Source: Allohahella marinimesophila
Lineage (GTDB): Bacteria > Pseudomonadota > Gammaproteobacteria > Pseudomonadales > Oleiphilaceae
NCBI RefSeq assembly: GCF_039538005.1
Contig: NZ_BAABBO010000011.1
Coordinates: 296,095 to 360,094 of the forward strand
Direction of reading: 5' to 3'
Length of the DNA: 64,000 nt
Shown here: in pieces, positions 52,601-60,467 of the stretch
Numbering within the stretch: the first letter of the stretch is position 1
Layout: each line of letters begins with the position of its first letter
Position numbers and translations under genes: made by a program
The notes under the pieces: model-generated
What the model was told of the DNA's origin: nothing
Databases searched by the model: none
Seen by the model: the letters and a program-made list of their open reading frames with translations, nothing else

Positions 52601-54121
52601 ATGAAAACAAGATTCACAGGCCTGACCACACGCACTGCGGCTGCGGCCCTGGTGCTCATGAGCGCTGGTTCGCAGGCATCGAGCCATCGTGAGGCGCCGA
52701 ATATCACGAAAATGCCAAAAGTCGATGCCACTGACTTTTACATGTTCAGCAGTTACGAAGCCAGCCGCGAAGACTACGTCACCATTCTTGCCAACTACAT
52801 TCCGTTGCAGGACGCCTACGGCGGACCTAACTACTTCACCATGGATCCGGCAGCGCTGTACGAAATCCATATCGACAATACTGGCGATGCCATCGAAGAT
52901 CTCACCTTTCAGTTCAGATTTCAGAATACCCTGGGCGGTAACGCTGGTGCTGGCGTCACAGTACCAGTCGGGGGCGTCGACGTAGCCGTACCCTTGCGAA
53001 ATATTGGCGGTGTATCCGCCGGTAATGATGCCAATCTCACGACAGCGGAAGCCTATACGCTCACGGTCGTCGAAGGCGCACGTCGCTCAGGTACGACCAC
53101 CGAGATCATGAACACCGCTGCCAGTTCGATGAGCTTCACCAAGCCTTACGATTACGTCGGCAACAAGACCTTTACCGACTCCGCCAGCTACGAAGCCTAC
53201 GCGAGCCAGTATATTTATGATGTCACTCTGCCGAACTGTTCAGAGCCAGCGCGAGTATTCGTAGGCCAGAGAAAGGATCCGTTTGCGGTCAATCTTGGTG
53301 AAGTGTTCGATCTGGTGAATTTTGTGCCAATCGAAGGTGCCATCACTCAGAGCGTCGCCAATGATGATCTTGCAGACAAGAACGTCACTACGCTCGCCCT
53401 GGAAGTGCCAAAAGCATGTCTCGTCGGAGCAGGTAACGGCTCGATAGGTGGCTGGACCACGGCAAGTCTTCAGCAGGCCCGGGTGTTGAATCCCGCCCCG
53501 AGTTTCGACAAGCCGGAAGTCAATGGCGGTGCCTGGGTTCAGGTCTCCCGTCTGAGCAATCCTCTGGTAAATGAGCTGGTCATTGGTCTGCCCGACAAGG
53601 ATCTGTTCAACGCGGCTGCACCCACGCAGGACGGTGCACTGGCGACTTACGTCACCAACCCGACGCTACCTTTTCTGCTGAACGTGCTGTTTGGCAACAA
53701 TGCGATAGCGCCGACCAATTTGCCACGAACAGATCTGGTCGCCGCGTTCCTGACGGGTTTTCCGGGCGTCAATGAACTCGCCACGGTCACGCCGTCGGAA
53801 ATGATCCGCCTCAATACGGCTGTCGCGGCTACGCCTGCTGCCAGTCAGGCTGCCCTGGGCGTCGCTGCTGGCGATCTCGCGGGCTTCCCGAACGGTCGTC
53901 GTCCTGGCGATGATGTGGTGGATATTGCCCTAAGAGTCGTCATGGGGGCCCTCTGCCATGACTTGCCATTGCCAGGTGGTGCTGCAAATCTCGGTTATTG
54001 CGCGCCAGCCGATGCGCCTTCGGGTACGACCGCCTATACCGATGGGGCGCCCGTAAATGCCGCCATGTTCAAGATAGTTTTTCCCTATGTGAACACGCCA
54101 GTCGCTGGCTCACCCAACTGA
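52601..54121 (+). CDS. DUF4331-family exported protein
   Basis: A 506-residue exported protein with a signal peptide ending near SAGSQAS-S (about residue 27). The mature start SSHREAPNITKMPKVDATDFYMF is the clear signature of DUF4331; later FVGQRKDPFAVNLGEVFDLV and the C-terminal RRPGDDVVDIALRVVMGALC also fit. The function of this family is not established. It is the first gene of a cluster with a small lipoprotein, a TPR lipoprotein and a HupE/UreJ-like membrane protein. Confidence 0.87.
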   Translation: MKTRFTGLTTRTAAAALVLMSAGSQASSHREAPNITKMPKVDATDFYMFSSYEASREDYVTILANYIPLQDAYGGPNYFTMDPAALYEIHIDNTGDAIEDLTFQFRFQNTLGGNAGAGVTVPVGGVDVAVPLRNIGGVSAGNDANLTTAEAYTLTVVEGARRSGTTTEIMNTAASSMSFTKPYDYVGNKTFTDSASYEAYASQYIYDVTLPNCSEPARVFVGQRKDPFAVNLGEVFDLVNFVPIEGAITQSVANDDLADKNVTTLALEVPKACLVGAGNGSIGGWTTASLQQARVLNPAPSFDKPEVNGGAWVQVSRLSNPLVNELVIGLPDKDLFNAAAPTQDGALATYVTNPTLPFLLNVLFGNNAIAPTNLPRTDLVAAFLTGFPGVNELATVTPSEMIRLNTAVAATPAASQAALGVAAGDLAGFPNGRRPGDDVVDIALRVVMGALCHDLPLPGGAANLGYCAPADAPSGTTAYTDGAPVNAAMFKIVFPYVNTPVAGSPN

Positions 54122-54134
54122 GAGGTACAGCTGT

Positions 54135-54374
54135 ATGAACAGACTTTACCTGCTTCCCCTGTTGCTATTGGTCATGCTGTCATCGGGCTGCGATGTATTC
54201 GATGACGATGATGACAACAAGCGCCCGCCGGCGGTGGAGACCGGCGACATTGGCTTCACTGAGCTCTTCGACGAGGCATATGCCCGTGAGCCCAACGGCG
54301 AGTCGGTGACACTCAACGATAGGGTTATTACGGACGACTCGAACGAATCCACCTTCGACAACTACCTGAACTGA
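54135..54374 (+). CDS. Small acidic lipoprotein of the DUF4331 cluster
   Basis: A 79-residue lipoprotein: hydrophobic signal with lipobox LSSGC (Cys about residue 19), followed by DVFDDDDDNKRPP and an acidic soluble tail (FTELFDEAYAREPNGE). No known domain. It is 13 bases after the DUF4331 gene and before a strong terminator, so it ends that transcript. The Asp-run plus KRP after the lipid anchor is also found in the 5'-nucleotidase-like lipoprotein at 48351. Confidence 0.75.
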   Translation: MNRLYLLPLLLLVMLSSGCDVFDDDDDNKRPPAVETGDIGFTELFDEAYAREPNGESVTLNDRVITDDSNESTFDNYLN

Positions 54375-54388
54375 GTTCAGTCCAGAGC

Positions 54389-54418
54389 CAGGGCGCGGGC
54401 AACGTGGCCCGCGCCCTG
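54389..54418 (+). terminator. Strong hairpin terminator after the small lipoprotein gene
   Basis: CAGGGCGCGGGC and GCCCGCGCCCTG form a perfect 12-bp GC-rich stem with loop AACGTG; GTTTC follows, a weak T-tract. It lies 15 bases past the stop and would at least partly separate the DUF4331-lipoprotein transcript from the TPR-HupE pair. Confidence 0.75.
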
Positions 54419-54475
54419 GTTTCATAAGACATTATTTGCATCAGTATCTCCAGATAAGGCTTCAGGATTGCCATC

Positions 54476-55711
54476 ATGTCTATCAGCACACATGCCCCAG
54501 GGCTCTCCAATGCCAGGTTTTATCTGAAGCTGCTCTTTTCTCTGACGCTTCTGTTCATCACGGCCTGTAAGGTCGATACACCTTCCGACAGAAGTGCAGC
54601 CTTTCAGCCAGAGGATCCAGGCTTCGTCGTGGTTGCGGAAGGCGAGCTTCCACCCCTGGCAACCGGAATGACACTGCAATCCCCGGAACGCTTCAGGCAG
54701 CTCATCGACGACACCATCAAACGGGGCGATGATGAGCGCGACCCTCGATTCTACGGCTATGCCGAGGGCATGGTCCGTCAACGCCTCGAGACTCATCCTG
54801 AGGATGTTGGCGCCTTGCTGACCTTGGCTGATCTATTGCAGAAGCAGCATGCCTTCGAAGAGGCGACTCACGTCTTCGAGCAGGTGATACAACTGGCACC
54901 GGCCAATCCACAAGCCTATCTATCGATGGCGATGCTCGCGCGCCAGCGCGGAGACTTCGCCGGTATGGAAAAGCTCTGCAGGCAGTTGCTGGCCCGGGCC
55001 GGAGCTGAAGTGGCCGCTATCTGTATCTATGCGGCTCAAGGGCTGCAGGGCAAGCTTGGCAGCAGCTACGAAGAGCTCGAACGCGTCATCGAGCGCCCAC
55101 TGCATCCCGCCATCAATAGGTGGGCGAGGCAGGAAGCAGCGGAGATGGCAGCAAGACTCGGTCAGCCCGATCGCGCCAGGGCTCACTGGACCGCAGCGCT
55201 CGAAGCAGCCGGTAGCAGCGTTCCTCCCGCAGAGCTTCTGGTAGCCATTGCTGACTTCTATCTGCTTGAGCAGCAGCCACTCGACGTCATCGATCTACTT
55301 GCCGGGGAGACGGAGATGCCTGCGCTCGCCATGCGCCTGGCAGCGGCCGATGTCGCCGTCGCGGCTGGCAGGGAAGAAGGGGACGCTGACGCAGTCCGCT
55401 CAAAATGGGTTGACGAGCTTCAACCCTGGCTCGACTTATGGACTGCCCGCGGTGAGCAGAGCCATGCTGGAGAACTGGCCTACTATCTTTTTGCTGTGCG
55501 CGCCGAGCCGGAGCAAGCGCTCGAACCAGCCTTTGCTCAATGGTCTGCTCGAAAGGAGCCGCAGGATACCCTGTTATTGCTCGAGATCATTTCCCAGCTT
55601 GGCGAAGACTCTGATGTGGCCAGGCAAAGCTTGCAGTCGGTTGAAGAGTGGCTCAAACAGACTGGCTACGAAGACCAGAGGATTCGGAGTTTGCTGGCGG
55701 TGGCCTCATGA
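54476..55711 (+). CDS. TPR-repeat lipoprotein
   Basis: A 411-residue lipoprotein: signal peptide with FITAC (Cys about residue 31), then a TPR-like helical protein. Clear repeats lie around residues 110-185 (LLTLADLLQKQHAFEEATHV, AYLSMAMLARQRGDFAGMEK) and weaker ones up to 280 (EMAARLGQPDRARAHWTAAL). Presumably a periplasmic scaffold. Its stop overlaps the start of the HupE/UreJ-like gene (ATGA), so the two products are likely to work together. Confidence 0.83.
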   Translation: MSISTHAPGLSNARFYLKLLFSLTLLFITACKVDTPSDRSAAFQPEDPGFVVVAEGELPPLATGMTLQSPERFRQLIDDTIKRGDDERDPRFYGYAEGMVRQRLETHPEDVGALLTLADLLQKQHAFEEATHVFEQVIQLAPANPQAYLSMAMLARQRGDFAGMEKLCRQLLARAGAEVAAICIYAAQGLQGKLGSSYEELERVIERPLHPAINRWARQEAAEMAARLGQPDRARAHWTAALEAAGSSVPPAELLVAIADFYLLEQQPLDVIDLLAGETEMPALAMRLAAADVAVAAGREEGDADAVRSKWVDELQPWLDLWTARGEQSHAGELAYYLFAVRAEPEQALEPAFAQWSARKEPQDTLLLLEIISQLGEDSDVARQSLQSVEEWLKQTGYEDQRIRSLLAVAS

Positions 55712-56862
55712 GCCGTCCTCTGTTGATGTTGACCTGCCTGCTGCTTGGCTGGACTTCCCTGAGTTTCGCCCATCAGCCGGCCTCGAGTTATATTCTGCTT
55801 CAGGCTCAAGCTGATGAAGCTGGGTCCAAAGGCTCAGTACTTCATTTGAGCTGGCGCGTACATGTCAGGGATCTGGCTACTTCGGTGGCGCTGGATAATA
55901 ACGGTGACGGCGCGGTGAACTGGCTCGAGGTCCGGCAGGCTGACGCCAGAATCCGGCGCTTCTTTCAAGACAGCGTCCGTATCACGGCTGGCAGCACTGT
56001 CTGCAGCCCTTCCGAACCGCCGCCATTGGCGCTGAGAACCCTCTACGATGGCCTCTACCTGTCCTTCGATACGCCGCTGGATTGCATCATCGCAGCCGAT
56101 GCCGTCATCGACGTCAGCGCCAGCGCCTTTTTCACAAGTGACCCCCTGCACCGGACTATTGTCAGTGTCTCTGGTCCAGGCTGGCCGTCCTTGCAGCAGG
56201 TGCTGGCTTCATCAGAGGATGAGGCAGAATTCGAGACCGCTGCCGACTCAGCGACGACGGCCGACATCTTCACCACCTTCATTTACCAGGGTATCTGGCA
56301 CATTGCCATCGGCCTCGACCATATCCTTTTCGTATTCGCCTTGCTCCTGACCGTTGTGCTGGTCAAGGAAGGCCATAGCTGGCGACCTGCGCGCTCGAAT
56401 CGAGCTGTATTCCTGCAGACCCTCAAACTGGTCACCGCTTTTACGGTTGCTCACTCCATCACTCTATCGCTGTCGGTATTGGGGCTGATACAGGGCTCTG
56501 CGGTGTGGGTGGAATCCATCATCGCGCTATCAGTGGCGGTGGTGGCCCTGAATAATATTCGTCCGATACTGAGCGACCGCCTTTGGGCCGTCACCTTTAT
56601 TTTCGGCCTGATACATGGGGTAGGGTTCGCCAGCGTCCTGCTCGATCTTGGGCTGCCACCCGAGGCACGGGGGCTCGCGCTCCTTGCATTCAATATCGGT
56701 GTGGAATGCGGCCAGCTATTGCTTGTTGTGCTGGTGCTGCCGCTACTTCTGGCGCTTCGTCACTGGCTTCCTTATCGGAGATGGATCATGCCCGTTCTGT
56801 CGCTGATGATCGCCCTCATGGCGGTCTACTGGATAGGCGAAAGGACGGGTGTGATGAGCTAG
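55708..56862 (+). CDS. HupE/UreJ-like membrane protein with periplasmic N-terminal domain
   Basis: From the ATG at 55708 (overlapping the upstream TGA) the protein has 384 residues; a longer frame from 55648 is antigenic noise from the TPR gene's other frame. A signal peptide (about 1-20, SLSFAHQPASSY) leads to a periplasmic domain (about 21-170) and then six to seven helices with FIYQGIWHIAIGLDHILFVF, LVTAFTVAHSITLSLSVLG, LIHGVGFAS and FNIGVECGQLLLV. The conserved His/Asp in helices fit the HupE/UreJ_2 family, some relatives of which carry nickel or other metals. The substrate is unknown. Confidence 0.85.
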   Translation: MSRPLLMLTCLLLGWTSLSFAHQPASSYILLQAQADEAGSKGSVLHLSWRVHVRDLATSVALDNNGDGAVNWLEVRQADARIRRFFQDSVRITAGSTVCSPSEPPPLALRTLYDGLYLSFDTPLDCIIAADAVIDVSASAFFTSDPLHRTIVSVSGPGWPSLQQVLASSEDEAEFETAADSATTADIFTTFIYQGIWHIAIGLDHILFVFALLLTVVLVKEGHSWRPARSNRAVFLQTLKLVTAFTVAHSITLSLSVLGLIQGSAVWVESIIALSVAVVALNNIRPILSDRLWAVTFIFGLIHGVGFASVLLDLGLPPEARGLALLAFNIGVECGQLLLVVLVLPLLLALRHWLPYRRWIMPVLSLMIALMAVYWIGERTGVMS

Positions 56863-56964
56863 ACGGCACAGGCTCTTCAGCGCAGCAAGACGACAGCTGC
56901 ATCATGATCAAAACCGGCAATGTCCGCGGGCTCTGCTACGCTTAAGTAGAACTGGCTTCAGCTG

Positions 56965-58062
56965 ATGACGCAAGGTATGCCCATGATCCCGAGGTGCTTG
57001 TTCGCGCTGCGGATTCCACTGATTATCGTTCCCTGTATGGTGCTTCTCAGCCTGCTAGGCGGTCCCGCGCGCGCTGAGGCCACCCTCCGTATTCTCATCT
57101 GGGAAGACTTTATCGCGCCTGAACTTCTGCAGGCCTGGACGAAGCAGACCAGTATTCCGGTTACCCTGGCCTATTTCGATAGTGATGAGGAGCGTGACAG
57201 TATTATTGCCGAGCGCAAGGCACGGTTCGACCTTGTAGTGGTCGATGGCCTGTCCTCGCTGGCTTTCGGCAAGCGTGACCTGTTCGCCGGAATTTCCGAA
57301 GCGGAGGTGCCCAATCTCAGGCACATCGATTCACGATTCAGTCCCCTCTGTAAAGCCGGTACAGGCGTGCCCTATCTCTGGGGGACCCTCGGATTGGTCT
57401 ATCGCAGTGACAAAATCAGTGCGCCGGATTCATGGCAGGATCTGATGAAGCCTGACAAGGCGCTGCAGGGCCATATCGGTATGATCGATGATTACGCAGA
57501 TACTTTCGTCCCGCCCTTGTTGTTGTTAGGCGAGGATATCAATTCTGATGACCCTGCTGTGCTCAAATCCGCTTTCGAAATGCTCAAGACGCAGCTGCCA
57601 GCGGTGGTGACTTACGAATACCCAGTCACCTATCTACAGACGGAAAAGGGCCAGGATCTTTATCTGGCCATGGGCTATAGCGGCGACCAGCACATTCTCA
57701 ACGAATATACCGATGGCGAGCACTGGGCTTACACTATTCCGGAAGAAGGCTCCGTCACCTGGGTTGATTGCATGGCCATTCCTCAGAACAGCGAGTCGCC
57801 GGATGTGGCGAGGGCGTTCATCAATTTCCTGAATGACCCTGCTAACGCTGCACTGAACTCCGAGGCGCTTGGCGTTGCCACAGCGAACCTTTCGGCGAAA
57901 GCGCTCATATCGCCTGAAATGCTCGCCGACCCTTCGGTTTTTCCGCGGGCTAAATCTGGAGGAGCGTTAGCGTTTCATGGCTACAGAGCCGTAACTCGGG
58001 AGAGTCTCAACCTCAGGAAGCGCATCACCCGCGCACTCGTCAAGATGCATGAAACTCAGTAG
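56965..58062 (+). CDS. NspS/PotD-like periplasmic polyamine-type binding protein
   Basis: An exported solute-binding protein of 365 residues or slightly fewer (ATGs at 56977 and 56983 fit the AAGG site better). The signal peptide ends near PARA-EA. The mature part begins LRILIWEDFIAPELLQAWTK, as in PotD/PotF spermidine/putrescine-binding proteins, and GVPYLWGTLGLVYRSDKIS is also typical. No transporter genes follow. Instead the stop overlaps, by 14 bases, a GGDEF-EAL gene. This is the Vibrio nspS-mbaA arrangement, where the binding protein signals polyamine levels to a c-di-GMP enzyme. Ligand identity is inference. Confidence 0.87.
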   Translation: MTQGMPMIPRCLFALRIPLIIVPCMVLLSLLGGPARAEATLRILIWEDFIAPELLQAWTKQTSIPVTLAYFDSDEERDSIIAERKARFDLVVVDGLSSLAFGKRDLFAGISEAEVPNLRHIDSRFSPLCKAGTGVPYLWGTLGLVYRSDKISAPDSWQDLMKPDKALQGHIGMIDDYADTFVPPLLLLGEDINSDDPAVLKSAFEMLKTQLPAVVTYEYPVTYLQTEKGQDLYLAMGYSGDQHILNEYTDGEHWAYTIPEEGSVTWVDCMAIPQNSESPDVARAFINFLNDPANAALNSEALGVATANLSAKALISPEMLADPSVFPRAKSGGALAFHGYRAVTRESLNLRKRITRALVKMHETQ

Positions 58063-58606
58063 GCGCGCATTTATTGTCATTATCCCAGTGCTGGCTGTTG
58101 GCTATGCCATCGGCCTGTATTCTGTGTATCAGGAGCAGCGTGATCGTCTCCTGAAAAGCGAACAGGCGGGTATCGACAATGCCTTGACCATTCTGGTCGC
58201 CGAGCTCGACGGCTATGCCCACTTCCAGGAAGTTTTTGTCACTTCGTTAAAGAAGTCTGATCCACTAAAGACATTCCTGGTCGAAAGAGACGCTACCTAC
58301 CGTGCTTTCACGCTAGGCACGAGTATCGAAACGAGCCTGCGTGAGGTCGAACAGTTTCGTAGTGATTATCTGACGCTGGCCCTGCTGGATGGCTCTGGTG
58401 AGCTCCTGTATTACCTGGAGAATAGTGGCGACCCTTTTTCCACGGTATCCGATACTGCCCTGACAGCAGCTGCCGAACAATTCCAGAGCGGAGACTCCTC
58501 GGGGGTGGGCTTTGTGGCAGCGCGACGACGCCAGTTATCGGCTCGCGTACATGAGTCTGATCGACTCCGCGACCCTGCTCACGCCGAAAAAGGCTTCCCG
58601 GCGTGA
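58049..58606 (+). pseudogene. N-terminal part of MbaA-like GGDEF-EAL protein, cut by a frameshift
   Basis: This frame codes for the membrane anchor (about residues 8-25, FIVIIPVLAVGYAIGLYSVY) and most of the periplasmic sensing domain of an MbaA-like protein. After about residue 155 (SGDSSGVGF) the reading frame turns to nonsense-like RRRQ sequence and stops at 58606. The continuation lies in the other frame from 58512 on. Around 58503-58514 the DNA reads GGGTGGGCTTTGTGG; removing one T from TTT restores a continuous protein (GVGLWQRDD). It is either a real +1 frameshift mutation, a sequencing error, or, less likely, programmed slippage. Confidence 0.8.
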
Positions 58607-60467
58607 CTCGGTTCTGGTCATACAGAGCGTTGTTGAGCCGAGTACCTTTCAGAGTCAGGCGGATGCCGTTCTCGAGCGGTATGGCGGTAGTCTTACCTTC
58701 GACTCGACTGGGTCAACATCGAACGATACTGGGTTGAGTGCCCCCGATGGGGCGTTTGAACTCAAGGCCACTCGCGTCAGCTCGACTGGTATCGAGTGGC
58801 AGCTCGTGAGTAGTCAGGCATATATTGCCGAACGCCTGGCATCCATCAAGCGTCCGCTGATACTGAGTCTGATCGGCCTCGTGGTATTTTCGGGTTTCAC
58901 CATTCTGTTGTTGATCCGTCGATACATTACGGGACCCATCGCCCAGCTGGACCGCAATCTTGAGGATGTTATCGAGGGCCGGGAGAGCACGATTCGCGCA
59001 GATGAGTCGTCGCAGGATGAAATTGCCCACATTGCCCACATTGCCCGCATGTTTCGCAAGCTGTACGGCGAACTGTCGCTGGCCTATGCCACAAGCAAGG
59101 CGATGGCAGAGACTGACCAGCTCACTGCGCTGCATAATCTGACCTATCTCAATCATCACGGTCAAGCCTTGATGGATGCCGCCCAGGCGCAGGGGCTGTC
59201 GCTCGGACTGATGTATGTCGACATCGACAATTTCAAGTTCGTCAATGACCGCTTCGGTCATGACACTGGTGATGAGCTTCTCGTCAGCCTCGCCAGCTCT
59301 TTTCTGACCCTGCTCGAGCGCTATCGGGGGCAGACTTCGCTCGCACCGATCCTGTTCCGAATTGCAGGCGACGAGTTCGGCGTCATGTTGGCTCAGAGCA
59401 AGGCGATGCCCAACGCCCGCCATGATCTGGCGAACGAGATCGTCGCACTCTTCAAGACCGGTTATCGCCTCGATAGCACACTGCTGCCAATTTCAGCGAG
59501 TATTGGTATTGCGGAGTGTCCCGCTGATGCCACTCAGCTGACCCAACTCATGAGCTGCGCCGATTCCGCCATGTACCAGGCCAAGTCGCTCGGCAAGAAT
59601 CAGCTGGCGCACTATTCGCGCGATATCGCTACCAAGGCCAATAGAGAGCGGGATATCGAACACGCGCTCAAGGTGGTCGATTGCGATGCCGAGTTCTTTC
59701 TCGTGTTCATGCCAATTATTTCAGTCGCCACTGGAACCGCCAATGCGGTGGAAGTCCTGCTGCGCTGGAACTCTTCGCGCTTAGGACCTGTGGGGCCAGC
59801 CGAGTTCGTGCCCATTGCCGAGGCGACTGGTCTGTTCGAGAAAATTGACCGATGGGTGGTCTCCGAGTCCCTGAGGCTCTACAAAAACGTATCTGCCGAA
59901 CTTGGCGGCGACGTGAAACTGTCGATCAACCTCTCCTCGGCGCAGTTGTGCAATAAGGATCTGGCTTCTCAGATTATTTATGCGGCGCGCCAGTACAAGG
60001 TCGAACCCGCGATGATTCAGCTTGAAATGACTGAAACCATCGGCATCGATTTCAGTGACCAGATGACTTACACCTTGCAAGCGCTGCGTTCAGCAGGGTT
60101 TGGCGTGGCCATTGGCGATTTTGGCGCCGGCTATACCTCACTGGCCCAGCTGGTCGAGTATCCGGTCGATGTGGTGAAACTCGACCGGCTATTCATCACC
60201 AGGATGATGGACGCAGGCAAATCATCCATGCTGCCGCCCCTCATCGACCTCTGCCACCTGCAGTCTATCGAGGTGACTGCAGAGGGCGTGGAAAACGAGG
60301 CTCAGCTGAGGCTGCTGGTCGATGCTGGCTGCGATGCCCTGCAAGGCTATTACTTCGGCCAGCCCGTGCCTCTGGCACGTCTGCAGGCAGCCTCAGAACA
60401 ATGGCGAATCAGAGCTGCCAGCGCCCGTCGGGTTACTCACCCCGGCAAAGGAGCACGGCGGCTCTAA
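58512..60467 (+). CDS. C-terminal part of MbaA-like protein: HAMP, GGDEF and EAL domains
   Basis: This 651-codon frame (nominal TTG start) carries the rest of the frameshifted protein: the end of the periplasmic domain, the second membrane helix (RPLILSLIGLVVFSGFTILL), a HAMP domain, a GGDEF domain (FRIAGDEFGVML, 59356 onward) and an EAL domain. The EAL signature reads EVLLRW. INLSSAQL, LEMTETIGID, VVKLDR and AEGVENEAQL are present, but the usual DDFGTGYSSL is IGDFGAGYTSL, losing one of two adjacent metal-binding Asp. Without the N-terminal part the product would lack its sensor and first helix. Its end overlaps the convergent C39 gene by 35 bases. Confidence 0.85.
   Translation: MWQRDDASYRLAYMSLIDSATLLTPKKASRRDSVLVIQSVVEPSTFQSQADAVLERYGGSLTFDSTGSTSNDTGLSAPDGAFELKATRVSSTGIEWQLVSSQAYIAERLASIKRPLILSLIGLVVFSGFTILLLIRRYITGPIAQLDRNLEDVIEGRESTIRADESSQDEIAHIAHIARMFRKLYGELSLAYATSKAMAETDQLTALHNLTYLNHHGQALMDAAQAQGLSLGLMYVDIDNFKFVNDRFGHDTGDELLVSLASSFLTLLERYRGQTSLAPILFRIAGDEFGVMLAQSKAMPNARHDLANEIVALFKTGYRLDSTLLPISASIGIAECPADATQLTQLMSCADSAMYQAKSLGKNQLAHYSRDIATKANRERDIEHALKVVDCDAEFFLVFMPIISVATGTANAVEVLLRWNSSRLGPVGPAEFVPIAEATGLFEKIDRWVVSESLRLYKNVSAELGGDVKLSINLSSAQLCNKDLASQIIYAARQYKVEPAMIQLEMTETIGIDFSDQMTYTLQALRSAGFGVAIGDFGAGYTSLAQLVEYPVDVVKLDRLFITRMMDAGKSSMLPPLIDLCHLQSIEVTAEGVENEAQLRLLVDAGCDALQGYYFGQPVPLARLQAASEQWRIRAASARRVTHPGKGARRL
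59022..59048 (+). repeat. Three 9-bp tandem repeats in the HAMP-coding region
   Basis: ATTGCCCAC, ATTGCCCAC and ATTGCCCGC stand head to tail, encoding IAH-IAH-IAR. HAMP domains normally end DEI-x-x-I/L-A-x-x-F. Here DEIAHIAHIARMF has three extra residues, so one repeat unit looks like an in-frame duplication that shifts the second HAMP helix by three positions. Confidence 0.8.

Noticed and set aside
58503..58514. Programmed ribosomal frameshifting in the MbaA-like gene
   Set aside because: No classical slippery heptamer, downstream stem-loop or rare-codon stop signal is apparent; a single-base indel or sequencing error explains the data better.
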